DNA from: Mycobacterium shinjukuense
GTDB taxonomy: Bacteria > Actinomycetota > Actinomycetes > Mycobacteriales > Mycobacteriaceae
Direction: 5' to 3'
DNA: 64,000 nt
NCBI RefSeq assembly: GCF_010730055.1
Contig: NZ_AP022575.1
Span: 1,426,001-1,490,000, forward strand
In this document: in pieces, positions 15,584 through 23,637 of the stretch
Layout: each line of letters begins with the position of its first letter
Position numbering within the stretch: the first letter of the stretch is position 1
The notes under the pieces: model-generated
What the model was told of the DNA's origin: nothing
Databases searched by the model: none
The model's input: the letters and a program-made list of their open reading frames with translations, nothing else
Translations under genes and position numbers: made by a program

Positions 15584-16078
15584 ATGATCGAGTTAGAGGT
15601 GCTGCAGGCTGACGTGACCAAGCTTGAGGTCGACGCGATCACCAACGCGGCCAATACCCAGCTTCGGCATGCCGGCGGCGTGGCGGCGGCGATTTCTCGC
15701 GCGGGCGGCCCGGACGTGCAGCGCGAATCGTACGAGAAGGCGCCGATCGGACTCGGTGAGGCGGTCGAGACCACGGCCGGTGACCTGCCGGCGCGGTATG
15801 TGATCCACGCGGCAACCATGGAGCTGGGCGGTCCGACCTCGGGCGAGATCATCACCCGGGCCACCGCCTCGACCTTGCGCAAGGCCGACGAACTCGGTTG
15901 CCGCTCGCTGGCGCTGGTGGCGTTCGGCACCGGCGTCGGCGGGTTCCCGCTCGAGGATGCCGCCCGGCTGATGGTCGAGGCGGTTCGCCGGCACCAACCA
16001 GGCTCGCTGCAGCGCGTGGTGTTCGCGGTTCACGGCGATGCGGCCGAGCGGGCGTTTACCGCCGCACTGCAGCGCTAG
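15584..16078 (+). CDS. Macro-domain protein (ADP-ribose binding)
   Basis: A 164-residue macro domain. LEVDAITNAANTQLRHAGGV is the hallmark ADP-ribose-binding loop (NAANxxLxxGGGV), followed by YVIHAATMELGG and the second loop VAFGTGVGGFPLEDAA. Such proteins hydrolyse or bind ADP-ribose derivatives, including ADP-ribosyl groups and O-acetyl-ADP-ribose. It matches the macro part of H37Rv Rv1899c (lppD), but no lipoprotein signal is encoded here; the upstream frame has no hydrophobic segment or lipobox. Starts at 15575 and 15584 are both possible. Confidence 0.85.
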   Translation: MIELEVLQADVTKLEVDAITNAANTQLRHAGGVAAAISRAGGPDVQRESYEKAPIGLGEAVETTAGDLPARYVIHAATMELGGPTSGEIITRATASTLRKADELGCRSLALVAFGTGVGGFPLEDAARLMVEAVRRHQPGSLQRVVFAVHGDAAERAFTAALQR

Positions 16079-16380
16079 CGCCCGGAGAGATGACGTTCCA
16101 CGGAGGCGACTTTCTGCGTCATCGCGTCGCAGGCGCCGGCGCGCCAGTCGACCTTGATCACCGTGCTGACTCGGGGTGCCCGAGCGGCCACGGCTTCCAC
16201 CGCGCGTCGCACCACCGTCATGACCTCGTCCCAGGTGTCACCTTCGATCACGGTGAACATCGAATCGGTCTTGTTGGGCAGACCGGAATCACGAACCACC
16301 CGAACCGCGTCGGCAACGATCTCGCCGACGCTTTCCCCCACACCCAACGGGGTGACCGAAAACGCGACCAGCACAGACAT
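16075..16380 (-). CDS. MTH1187/YkoF-like thiamine-binding protein
   Basis: A 101-residue protein of the DUF77 family. MSVLVAFSVTPLGVGESVGE begins the ferredoxin-like fold, and SMFTVIEGDTWDEVMTVVRR follows the family spacing. Family members form tetramers that bind thiamine or hydroxymethylpyrimidine. It is convergent with the macro gene, and the two stops share CTAG (16075-16078). It corresponds to Rv1898, one residue shorter. Its start is divergent from dtd, 32 bp away. Confidence 0.87.
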   Translation of the reverse strand: MSVLVAFSVTPLGVGESVGEIVADAVRVVRDSGLPNKTDSMFTVIEGDTWDEVMTVVRRAVEAVAARAPRVSTVIKVDWRAGACDAMTQKVASVERHLSGR

Positions 16381-16412
16381 TGATCTACTGTCGCATGGCA
16401 GCATCGATCCCC

Positions 16413-16844
16413 ATGCGGGTTCTGGTGCAACGGGTCTCATCCGCGGCGGTGTCGGTGGACGGACGGCAGGTCGGTGCCATCCGGCCGGATGGCCAGGGCC
16501 TGCTCGCCTTCGTCGGGGTCACCCACGGCGACGGAGTGGAAAAGGCGCACCGGCTGGCCGAAAAGCTCTGGAATTTACGCATTCTCGCCGACGAGAAATG
16601 CGCCGCCGACGTCAACGCCCCAGTCTTGGTGATCAGCCAGTTCACCCTCTATGCCGACACCGCCAAGGGCCGCCGTCCGTCGTGGAACGCGGCCGCGCCG
16701 GGCGCGGTCGCCGAGCCGCTGGTCGAGGCGTTCGCGCAGGCGTTGCGCGGGTTGGGGGCACACGTGGAATCCGGTGTCTTCGGTGCGCACATGCGGGTCG
16801 AACTGGTCAACGACGGCCCGGTGACCGTCATGCTGGAGCTTTGA
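16413..16844 (+). CDS. dtd: D-aminoacyl-tRNA deacylase
   Basis: A 143-residue Dtd that hydrolyses D-amino acids from mischarged tRNA, protecting translation. Family hallmarks are MRVLVQRVSSAAVSVDGR at the start, the catalytic block VISQFTLYADT and the late VELVNDGPVTVML with the Gly-cisPro-like loop. The ATG at 16413 is fixed by the universal MRxxxQRV start; an upstream ATG at 16395 would add six residues. It corresponds to Rv1897c. The methyltransferase gene follows 16 bp downstream, probably in the same transcript. Confidence 0.95.
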   Translation: MRVLVQRVSSAAVSVDGRQVGAIRPDGQGLLAFVGVTHGDGVEKAHRLAEKLWNLRILADEKCAADVNAPVLVISQFTLYADTAKGRRPSWNAAAPGAVAEPLVEAFAQALRGLGAHVESGVFGAHMRVELVNDGPVTVMLEL

Positions 16845-16860
16845 CGAGAGAGGACGGCCG

Positions 16861-17772
16861 ATGACCGGACCTGAATTTGGATCGCTTCGTTCCGACGACG
16901 ACCAATGGGACATTGTCAGCGGCGTGGGCTACACCGCGCTGTTGGTGGCGGGCTGGCGCGCGCTGCACGCGGTCGGCCCACAACCGCTGGTCGTCGATGA
17001 CTACGCTCAGGACTTCGTCGCCGCATCAGCGGACCCGTATCTCACCGGTCTGCTGGCCAACCCGCCAACCTCGGTGGACCAGACCGCGTTTCCGCGTCTC
17101 TACGGGGTGCAAACCCGGTTCTTCGACGACTTCTTCTCCGCCGCCGGCGACGCGGGCATACACCAGGCGGTGATCGTGGCCGCCGGCCTGGACAGCCGGG
17201 CATATCGCCTCGAATGGTCTTCCGGGACAACAGTTTTCGAAGTGGACCTGCCGAAGGTCCTGGAATTCAAGGCGCGCGTGCTGCACCAGCGCGGCGCTGT
17301 GCCCAAAGCCCGCCGCATCGAGGTCGCAGCCGATCTGCGCACGGACTGGTCCACCCCGTTGAAAGCAGCCGGCTTTGATCCCCAACGACCCGGCGCCTGG
17401 TCGGTCGAGGGACTGCTGCCCTATTTGACCGGCGACGCGCAGCACGCCCTGTTCACCCGGATCGGTGAGCTGTGCGCGCCCGGCAGCCGGCTTGCCACGG
17501 GCGCCCTGGGGTCACGTCTTGACCACGAGCAGCTGGCGGCACTGGAAGCCGACCACCCGGGGGTCAACATGTCAGGTGACGTGGATTTCACCGCCCTCAC
17601 CTATGACGACAAGACCGATCCCGCAGGGTGGTTGGCCACGCAGGGATGGATTGTCGAACCCGTCCGGAACACCCTCGAGTTGCAGGCCGGTTACCGGAGA
17701 ACCCCGGCCGTCGTGGACGTCAAGATCGACAGCTTCATGCGGTCGCAGTACGTAGTGGCCACCAAGGCGTGA
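16861..17772 (+). CDS. Putative SAM-dependent methyltransferase (mycobacterial LCM-like family)
   Basis: A 303-residue member of the large mycobacterial leucine-carboxyl-methyltransferase-like family. VIVAAGLDSRAYRLEW is the SAM-binding motif I and FEVDLPKVLEFKARVL supplies the acidic residue binding the ribose; SVEGLLPYLTGDAQHALF follows. The N-terminal YTALLVAGWRALHA and QTRFFDDFF are also characteristic. GAGAGGACGG upstream of the ATG serves as ribosome binding site. Substrates of this family are unknown. It corresponds to Rv1896c. Confidence 0.9.
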   Translation: MTGPEFGSLRSDDDQWDIVSGVGYTALLVAGWRALHAVGPQPLVVDDYAQDFVAASADPYLTGLLANPPTSVDQTAFPRLYGVQTRFFDDFFSAAGDAGIHQAVIVAAGLDSRAYRLEWSSGTTVFEVDLPKVLEFKARVLHQRGAVPKARRIEVAADLRTDWSTPLKAAGFDPQRPGAWSVEGLLPYLTGDAQHALFTRIGELCAPGSRLATGALGSRLDHEQLAALEADHPGVNMSGDVDFTALTYDDKTDPAGWLATQGWIVEPVRNTLELQAGYRRTPAVVDVKIDSFMRSQYVVATKA

Positions 17773-17784
17773 ATCAATCGCCGG

Positions 17785-17840
17785 CGATTGTGAATCTGGC
17801 GACGCGACACGCCGAGGTGGCGTCGTCAGATTCACAATCG
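17785..17840. terminator. Long hairpin between convergent genes (bidirectional terminator candidate)
   Basis: Arms of 21 bases, starting CGATTGTGAATCTGG at 17785 and ending CAGATTCACAATCG at 17840, pair with one mismatch around a 14-base loop (17806-17819). It lies between the convergent stops at 17772 and 17852. The position suits a bidirectional terminator, although the length also resembles a repeat element. Confidence 0.6.
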
Positions 17841-17851
17841 GCCAGCGGCTG

Positions 17852-18877
17852 CTACGGCGTCAGCAGGATCTTCACGTCGTCGCCCGACCTCGACCCGGCG
17901 ATCGCGTAGCCTGTGGCCGCGTCGTCCAGCGGCAGCGCGGTGGTGAAGATGCCGTCGACATCAAGCCGGCCGGATAACAGTAACGGGATCAGCTCGGGCC
18001 AGGTGCGCTGCACCGGTGCCGTGGTCAGGCGCAGCGTGATGCTGCGCAACAGGCAGTTGAGGGCGGGCAAGGGAAACGGCTTCAGATCGTGCACGCCGAC
18101 CACCGATACCGTACCGCCGGGCCGCACCGCGGTGAGCGCGTCGGTCAGCGACGCGTCGGTTGCCACGGCGTCGATCACCGAGTCGGCGCCGCGGCCGCCG
18201 GTCGCGGCGAGGATGGCTTCGGTTGCCGGCGGGGTGAGTGCCGTGGCGCCCCACGCGGCGGCACGTTGGCGGCGCCCGTCGACTCGGTCGACGGCGAAAA
18301 CCTTTGCGGCGCCCTGCATCACCGCGCTGCGCAGCGCGCACAGGCCGACCGCTCCCAGGCCGATCACCGCCACCGTGCCGCCGAATGGAATGTCGGCTCG
18401 CCGGGCCGCGGCCCAGCCGGTGGCGAGGTTATCGGTGAGCAGCAGCGCCTGCTCGGTGGTGATTCCGTCGGGGATCGTGAGCACCTGGAAGTCGGCGGCC
18501 GGCACGGCGAGCAGATCGGCCTGCGCGCCGCCGAGCGCGCCGGAGCCGAAAATCCGCGGGCCGGAGAAGCACATGACCGGATCCCGGGTCGCGCACCCCG
18601 GGCAGCTGCCGCAGCCGGCTACCGAGGACACCATGACCAGGTCGCCGACCCCGACGGTGCGCACCTGTGGTCCGGCTTCGACGACGGTGCCGACCGCTTC
18701 GTGGCCCAGCGCCACCGACTCGGCGAACGGATACTCACCGTCGTAGAAATGCAGGTCGGATCCGCAGATCCCGGCGGCGGTCACCGCGACGATCACGTCA
18801 TCGGGCCCGGAAAGTTGCGGGTCGGGACGGGTGTCGACCCGGATGCTGCCGGGCCCGTCGAGGACTACGGCGCGCAT
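17852..18877 (-). CDS. Zinc-dependent medium-chain alcohol dehydrogenase
   Basis: A 341-residue class III-type dehydrogenase. Catalytic zinc ligands are in ICGSDLHFYDG (Cys, Asp) and ALGHEAVG (His-Glu). The structural zinc Cys cluster is CGSCPGCATRDPVMC. The NAD(P) fold has GGTVAVIGLGAVGLCALRSA. The ATG at 18877 (MRAVVLDGPG) is the family start; one ten codons upstream lies in the previous gene. It corresponds to Rv1895, somewhat shorter. The BVMO gene ends 11 bp before this start on the same strand, so both may be cotranscribed. Confidence 0.9.
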   Translation of the reverse strand: MRAVVLDGPGSIRVDTRPDPQLSGPDDVIVAVTAAGICGSDLHFYDGEYPFAESVALGHEAVGTVVEAGPQVRTVGVGDLVMVSSVAGCGSCPGCATRDPVMCFSGPRIFGSGALGGAQADLLAVPAADFQVLTIPDGITTEQALLLTDNLATGWAAARRADIPFGGTVAVIGLGAVGLCALRSAVMQGAAKVFAVDRVDGRRQRAAAWGATALTPPATEAILAATGGRGADSVIDAVATDASLTDALTAVRPGGTVSVVGVHDLKPFPLPALNCLLRSITLRLTTAPVQRTWPELIPLLLSGRLDVDGIFTTALPLDDAATGYAIAGSRSGDDVKILLTP

Positions 18878-18887
18878 GTTGGCGTGC

Positions 18888-20819
18888 TCACTTTCGTTGT
18901 CGCACAACGAATTGGGACCAGTCGGGTTGGCGCACCGCGGCCCAGTATTGGCTGAGCCGCCAGGGGCTGACGGTGTGGATCTCGCCGTCGGCGTTTTTGA
19001 AATAGGAGTGTTTGACCCCGGGATGTGACCACACCATCTTCTTGATTTCGGCCTGCGTGCGTTGATGCCATGCGGTGGCCGCCTCGGCCGTCGGCTCCAA
19101 CGAATGGACGTCCGGTTGTGCGAGGCGCTGCAGACACAGGTTGATGTAGCGCATCTGCAGTTCGGAATGGAAGATCAGGCTGCCGCCGTGTGCCAGGTGG
19201 GTGCCCGGCCCGTAAATGAGGAACAGGTTCGGGAAGCCCGGAACCGTGATGCCGAGATGGGCGTGGGGTCGGCGTCCCCACATGCCGTGCAGGTCAATTC
19301 CGTTGCGGCCAGTGATTTTTAGTGGCCAGAGCACATCGGTGTGCCGAAACCCCGTGGCGTAGATGATGATGTCGACAGGGTGGGCCACGCCGTCGTCGGT
19401 GACGACGGCGTGCGGGGTGATCTTTCGGATCGGGGTGCGCACCAGCTCGACGTTGTCGCGCCGCAGCGTGTGCAACCAGCTTCCGTTGTCCTGCAAAGTC
19501 CGTTTTCCGGTGGCGGGATAGTCGGGCATGACCTTGGCCAACAGGTCGTGGTCGTCGCCGACCTGGCTTTCGATCCATTGGGTGAACATCATCCGGGCGG
19601 CGGCGTTGATGTCGCTGACGGCATAGTCCTGGTCGGTGTAATTCGGGTCGGCGCGGGCGGCGTCGAGTCCCTTGTCGGCGCCCGGCCACAGCAGCAGGAA
19701 GCGGTACCACCTGCCGTAGAACGGCAGGTGGCGCATCGCCCAGCGCACGCCGTCTCCGACTCGGTTGTGATACATGGCATTGGGGAACATCCACTGGGCG
19801 GTGCGCTGGAACACGGTGAGACGCTCGACGTCGCCGGCGATCGCGGGTGCGATCTGAAAGCCACTGGCGCCGGCCCCGATCAGGGCGACGCGTTTGCCGG
19901 TCAGGTCGACGGAGTGATCCCAGGCCGCGGAGTGAAACGATGGCCCCTCGAAGGTGTCGGCGCCGTCGAATTTGGGGATATGCGGTCGATTCAGCTGGCC
20001 GACCGCGGTGATGACGGCTCGCGCCCCCAGGGTGTTCAGCGTGCCGTCGGCCGAGCGCAGCGCAACGCGCCAGACGCCGTCGTCGTCGTCCCAGTCGGCC
20101 GAGAGGGCCTCGGTGCGCCACCGAACATGGTCAGCCAGAGCGTGTTTGGTCATCACCCGGGTGAAGTAGTCCCGCAGCTCGGACTGCTCGGCGAAGAAGT
20201 GTGTCCAGTCGGTGTTGGGTTCGAAGCTGTAGCAATAGAAATGGTTTGCCACGTTGACGCGGGCGCCGGGATAGCGGTTCTCCCACCATGTTCCGCCGGG
20301 TCCGGCGTTCTTCTCCACGATGGTGAACGGAATGTTGGCCTGCTTGAGGCGGATTCCGGCCAGGATGCCGGATTCGCCACACCCGATTACCAGGACCGGC
20401 ATCTCCGCCGTGCTTGCCGTCGGCAGGGCCGCCGGGCGGCGGGGGTCCACTCCTTCCAGGTCCATTTCTTCTAACAGCAGGGGTAGATAGTCGTCGGGAA
20501 CGTGTTCGCAGGCCGCCCAGTCCATCATGTCCCTGACCAGGTCGATGCCCAGTGGCTGCGGCTCGGGGCAGCCGCGGTCGCGGTAGTCGACGATCACCGG
20601 TAGCGCTTCGGCGCGGGCGCGGGCCTGGTCCGCTTCGGACATGAACCCCTGGACCTCGTTGAGGAACAGGCCCATGGGCTTGAAGTCGTGGATGAAACGG
20701 GGGTCGCCGGTGATGTGCACCAGCGACAGCAGCAGCGTCGGGACGCTGACGTCTTCCAGCGCGGCGGCGATCTCCGGCGTGGACGTGGTGAAGGGCAGGC
20801 CGGCGTACAGGCTGCGCAT
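18888..20819 (-). CDS. Baeyer-Villiger-type flavin monooxygenase
   Basis: A 643-residue NADPH/FAD monooxygenase. Residues 1-140 are an extra N-terminal region (FTTSTPEIAAALEDVSVPT). The FAD Rossmann motif is VLVIGCGESGILAGIRL (near residue 142), the BVMO fingerprint is FEGPSFHSAAWDHS (about 290), and the NADPH fold KRVALIGAGASGFQIAPAI follows, then YATGFRHTD. These enzymes insert oxygen into ketones or oxidise N/S atoms. H37Rv has no such gene between Rv1895 and Rv1894c, so it is an insertion. It is divergent from a small membrane gene across a palindromic operator. Confidence 0.92.
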   Translation of the reverse strand: MRSLYAGLPFTTSTPEIAAALEDVSVPTLLLSLVHITGDPRFIHDFKPMGLFLNEVQGFMSEADQARARAEALPVIVDYRDRGCPEPQPLGIDLVRDMMDWAACEHVPDDYLPLLLEEMDLEGVDPRRPAALPTASTAEMPVLVIGCGESGILAGIRLKQANIPFTIVEKNAGPGGTWWENRYPGARVNVANHFYCYSFEPNTDWTHFFAEQSELRDYFTRVMTKHALADHVRWRTEALSADWDDDDGVWRVALRSADGTLNTLGARAVITAVGQLNRPHIPKFDGADTFEGPSFHSAAWDHSVDLTGKRVALIGAGASGFQIAPAIAGDVERLTVFQRTAQWMFPNAMYHNRVGDGVRWAMRHLPFYGRWYRFLLLWPGADKGLDAARADPNYTDQDYAVSDINAAARMMFTQWIESQVGDDHDLLAKVMPDYPATGKRTLQDNGSWLHTLRRDNVELVRTPIRKITPHAVVTDDGVAHPVDIIIYATGFRHTDVLWPLKITGRNGIDLHGMWGRRPHAHLGITVPGFPNLFLIYGPGTHLAHGGSLIFHSELQMRYINLCLQRLAQPDVHSLEPTAEAATAWHQRTQAEIKKMVWSHPGVKHSYFKNADGEIHTVSPWRLSQYWAAVRQPDWSQFVVRQRK

Positions 20820-20848
20820 CGAGCCGATCCTCTCGGTGGACCCGGGAC

Positions 20849-20893
20849 AATTACGCTACGGGTAGGTGCGTAATTGCGCGCCCGTTACGCTAC
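20849..20893. promoter_or_regulatory. Operator-like inverted and direct repeats between divergent genes
   Basis: AATTACGC (20849-20856) and GCGTAATT (20868-20875) form a perfect inverted repeat with an 11-bp centre, and TTACGCTAC occurs twice in direct orientation (20851-20859 and 20885-20893). The cluster sits in the 94-bp gap between the BVMO and membrane gene starts. TetR-type operators with such TTACG/CGTAA halves often flank monooxygenase genes; no regulator gene is adjacent. Confidence 0.55.
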
Positions 20894-20913
20894 CCTGTTG
20901 CGGACGGAGGTGG

Positions 20914-21381
20914 ATGAGCGCCGTGGCCCCGTTACTGACGGCCGGCAGCGGGTTCCTGCTGGCCGTCTTGTGGATGGATTTGATGTTCGACCTGCAGGTC
21001 CTCGGCCACCGGGGTGCGGAGCTCCCCGAGCCGGTGCTGGCGTCCATCGCGGGTTACTACCATCGCGCGACGACCACCTCGCGCCCGATGGGCCGGCTGA
21101 TCGCTCTGGTCATGGTGATTGTGTTGGCCGCGTTGGGATTTCAGGCAGCCAGGGGTCACGACCCGGGTTGGTTGCTGCTGGCCTCGGCCGGTCTGGCCGG
21201 TATCCCGGTGGGGTTGGCGTGGGTACACACGGTCCCCTGCGCGGTGCGACTGGGAAACCGCGTCGACGACGCGGCTCAGCAGAGCCGCCTGGCGCGGGCC
21301 ATCTGCCGGGATCACCTCCTCGGCACCGGCTGCATGGCCGCGTTCGTCATCCTGTGGGTGACCTACGCCCTGGCGAGCTGA
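20914..21381 (+). CDS. Hypothetical four-helix membrane protein
   Basis: A 155-residue membrane protein with helices LTAGSGFLLAVLWMDLMFD, LIALVMVIVLAALGFQA, WLLLASAGLAGIPVGLAWV and GCMAAFVILWVTYALAS. The ATG at 20914 is preceded by GGAGGT, a strong ribosome binding site, which beats in-frame upstream starts. Short conserved-looking features are MDLMFDLQVLGHRG and the cytoplasmic GNRVDDAAQQSRLAR. It shares its promoter region with the divergent BVMO. The function is unknown. Confidence 0.8.
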   Translation: MSAVAPLLTAGSGFLLAVLWMDLMFDLQVLGHRGAELPEPVLASIAGYYHRATTTSRPMGRLIALVMVIVLAALGFQAARGHDPGWLLLASAGLAGIPVGLAWVHTVPCAVRLGNRVDDAAQQSRLARAICRDHLLGTGCMAAFVILWVTYALAS

Positions 21382-21441
21382 CGGGCCGTAGTTACCACGA
21401 GGGGTACCTGGCTGGCCGGGCCACCGGCATCGGTACTAAAC

Positions 21442-21455
21442 TAGAACACGTTTCA
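21442..21455 (+). promoter_or_regulatory. KstR-type operator upstream of the nitronate monooxygenase
   Basis: TAGAACACGTTTCA matches the KstR consensus TnnAACnnGTTnnA at every fixed position. It lies 35 bp before the ATG at 21491. KstR is the TetR repressor of cholesterol catabolism in mycobacteria, and the orthologous Rv1894c is, to my recollection, a member of that regulon. Confidence 0.7.
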
Positions 21456-21490
21456 GTTTCACTGGTATCGGTCAGCGCCCAGGAGCAGGC

Positions 21491-22621
21491 ATGCACACCG
21501 CCATCTGCGACGAACTCGGTATCGAGTTTCCCATCTTTGCGTTCACCCACTGCCGCGATGTCGTCGTCGCGGTGAGCAAGGCCGGCGGTTTCGGCGTGCT
21601 GGGCGCCGTTGGCTTCACCCCCGAGCAGCTGGAGGTCGAACTCCGCTGGATCGACGAGCACATCGGTGACCATCCCTATGGCGTCGACATCGTGATCCCG
21701 AACAAGTACGAGGGCATGGACGCGCAGCTCTCGGCCGAGGAGCTCGCCGAGAGGTTGCGGTCGATGGTGCCCAAGGAGCATCTGGAGTTCGCCCGCAAGA
21801 TCCTGACCGACCACGGCGTTCCCATCGAGGACAGCGACCAGGACAGCCTGCAGCTGCTCGGCTGGACGGAGGCGACGGCCACCCCGCAGGTCGATGTGGC
21901 GCTGCAGCACCCGAAGATGACGATGGTCGCCAACGCGCTCGGCACCCCACCGGTGGAGATGATCAGGCACATTCACGAATCCGGTCGCACGGTGGCTGCG
22001 TTGTGCGGCTCCCCCTCGCAGGCCCGCAAGCACGCCGACGCCGGCGTCGACATCATCGTCGCCCAGGGCGGCGAGGCCGGCGGGCACTGCGGCGAGGTGG
22101 GCTCGATCGTGTTGTGGCCACAGGTCGTCAAGGAAGTGGCCCCGCTGCCGGTGCTGGCAGCGGGTGGTATCGCCAGTGGCCAGCAGATCGCCGCGGCGCT
22201 GGCGCTGGGGGCCCAAGGGGCGTGGACCGGCTCCCAGTGGCTGATGGTGGAGGAAGCCGGAAACACCCCGGTTCAGCAGGCGGCATACGCCAAGGCGACC
22301 AGCCGCGACACCGTCCGTAGCCGGTCGTTCACCGGCAAGCCGGCCCGGATGCTGCGCAACGACTGGACCGAGGCCTGGGAGCAACCCGACAGCCCCAAGC
22401 CGCTGGGCATGCCGTTGCAGTACATGGTCTCCGGCATGGCCGTCAAGGCCACGCACAAGTACCCCAACGAGACCGTCGACGTCGCGTTCAACCCGGTCGG
22501 GCAGGTTGTCGGACAGCTCACCAAGGTGGAGAAGACGGCGGCCGTCATACAGCGGTGGGTGCAGGAGTACCTGGAGGCGACCACCAGGCTGGACGAGCTG
22601 AATGCCGCCGCGTCGGTGTGA
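21491..22621 (+). CDS. Nitronate monooxygenase / 2-nitropropane dioxygenase family
   Basis: A 376-residue FMN-dependent TIM-barrel enzyme. FMN-binding segments include SKAGGFGVLGAVGF near the N-terminus, VAQGGEAGGHCGEVG in the middle and LAAGGIASGQQIAAALALGA followed by GAWTGSQWLM. Family members oxidise alkyl nitronates, and some act on enoyl or keto substrates. The ATG at 21491 follows AGGAGCAGGC, a usable ribosome binding site. It corresponds to Rv1894c, and the upstream KstR-type box suggests induction by sterol-derived ligands. Confidence 0.92.
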   Translation: MHTAICDELGIEFPIFAFTHCRDVVVAVSKAGGFGVLGAVGFTPEQLEVELRWIDEHIGDHPYGVDIVIPNKYEGMDAQLSAEELAERLRSMVPKEHLEFARKILTDHGVPIEDSDQDSLQLLGWTEATATPQVDVALQHPKMTMVANALGTPPVEMIRHIHESGRTVAALCGSPSQARKHADAGVDIIVAQGGEAGGHCGEVGSIVLWPQVVKEVAPLPVLAAGGIASGQQIAAALALGAQGAWTGSQWLMVEEAGNTPVQQAAYAKATSRDTVRSRSFTGKPARMLRNDWTEAWEQPDSPKPLGMPLQYMVSGMAVKATHKYPNETVDVAFNPVGQVVGQLTKVEKTAAVIQRWVQEYLEATTRLDELNAAASV

Positions 22622-22677
22622 CGGTAAACGAGAAGTGTTGTGCCCGTCGGCGTCCGAGGACGCTGGCTGTTATCTGA

Positions 22678-22896
22678 CTATTCCTCTTCCTCGGCCTTGC
22701 CGGTGAACACTTCTTTGGTCCGGTCGACGGCGTGGGTGGCAATGTCGATGGAATCCCTGACGATGGCGCTGGCCCCGCCGGCGATGTCGCCGCGGATGAT
22801 GTGGCCGGCGTTTTCGACAATGTCCGAGGCCTTTTCGACGGCGTTGGCCGCGATGTCTTTGACCGCGTCGACCGCATCTTTGGGATTGAAGCCCAT
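22678..22896 (-). CDS. Small conserved mycobacterial protein (Rv1893-like)
   Basis: A 72-residue protein, MGFNPKDAVDAVKDIAANAV onward, with alternating charged helices and an acidic end GKAEEEE. No signal or membrane segment. It closely matches the remembered Rv1893 product in length and wording. It lies 10 bp after the Rv1892-like gene and is probably cotranscribed. AGGAGACTTTT precedes the start. The role is unknown. Confidence 0.88.
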   Translation of the reverse strand: MGFNPKDAVDAVKDIAANAVEKASDIVENAGHIIRGDIAGGASAIVRDSIDIATHAVDRTKEVFTGKAEEEE

Positions 22897-22906
22897 CAAA
22901 AGTCTC

Positions 22907-23218
22907 CTATTCGTTGGCGGATACGGATCGGTAGTCGACCAGCGTGCGCCAGTAGGCTTCCGGTATTTCGGCGCCGGAGCGTAACACCCGTGCCAGCCCG
23001 GCGGCCATCGCGATGCCCAGCAGACCGAGCCACAGGCCCGCCAGCGCGATGACCCACCACAGCACCGCGGTGGCGGTGGGCCATGGCGACAACACCGCCA
23101 GCACCGGCGCGAAGAAAAAGCCGGCCCCGACATACCAGGCGGATCCGGTCCGGTCAGACGCCAGCACGAAGCGCAGCCACCGCGGGACCGGTGATGTGTT
23201 GGGCTGACCGTCGCGCAT
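22907..23218 (-). CDS. Small membrane protein (Rv1892-like)
   Basis: A 103-residue protein. The cytoplasmic start RDGQPNTSPVPRWLRFVLA leads to helices SAWYVGAGFFFAPVLAVLS and AVLWWVIALAGLWLGLLGIAMAA-type segments, followed by a polar tail EIPEAYWRTLVDYRS. The ATG at 23218 gives exactly the length of Rv1892; the upstream extension is Arg/Gly rich and overlaps the next gene. Function unknown; likely in one transcript with the Rv1891- and Rv1893-like genes. Confidence 0.85.
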   Translation of the reverse strand: MRDGQPNTSPVPRWLRFVLASDRTGSAWYVGAGFFFAPVLAVLSPWPTATAVLWWVIALAGLWLGLLGIAMAAGLARVLRSGAEIPEAYWRTLVDYRSVSANE

Positions 23219-23229
23219 GGTGCGACCGA

Positions 23230-23637
23230 CTACGGCTCGGGCGGGAAGAAACCCGCCCCGGTGAACCAGCCAGGCTGCCAACCTTGAGCGCCCAGGCAGA
23301 GCATCGGCAGGCCATCGGGGCTTTGTGCCGCCGCTTGCGGCCCCGGACATTTGGCGCCCACCTGCTGGACTCCGTACAGCGGGTAGGAGATGACCCAATA
23401 GCCGGTGTCGGCCGGCGGGAACTGGTTAGGGGGCGGGAAGTGGCAGGCCTCGGCCTGGCCGCTGGGGCCCCGCCCGAAGATGAACCGCTCCCAGCTGGAG
23501 CAGGGCGCGCCCAGCGAAGCGTCGTAGTTCATCCCCGGCACGTCGCCTTCGTAGTGCCCGTTGTCGGCGCCGGCAACCGGGGCCGCACCGATCGTGGCAC
23601 CCGTGATCGCAGCGGCTACGAGCAGTTCGCGAAACAT
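23230..23637 (-). CDS. Secreted conserved protein (Rv1891-like)
   Basis: A 135-residue exported protein. The signal peptide MFRELLVAAAITGATIGAAP ends near AGA-DNG. The mature part is rich in Pro, Trp and Gly with four Cys (APCSSWERF, AEACHFPPP, AKCPGPQ, PMLCLG) that can form two disulfides. Length and place match Rv1891. No enzymatic motif is visible. It is first of three closely spaced minus-strand genes (Rv1891-1893 order). Confidence 0.87.
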   Translation of the reverse strand: MFRELLVAAAITGATIGAAPVAGADNGHYEGDVPGMNYDASLGAPCSSWERFIFGRGPSGQAEACHFPPPNQFPPADTGYWVISYPLYGVQQVGAKCPGPQAAAQSPDGLPMLCLGAQGWQPGWFTGAGFFPPEP

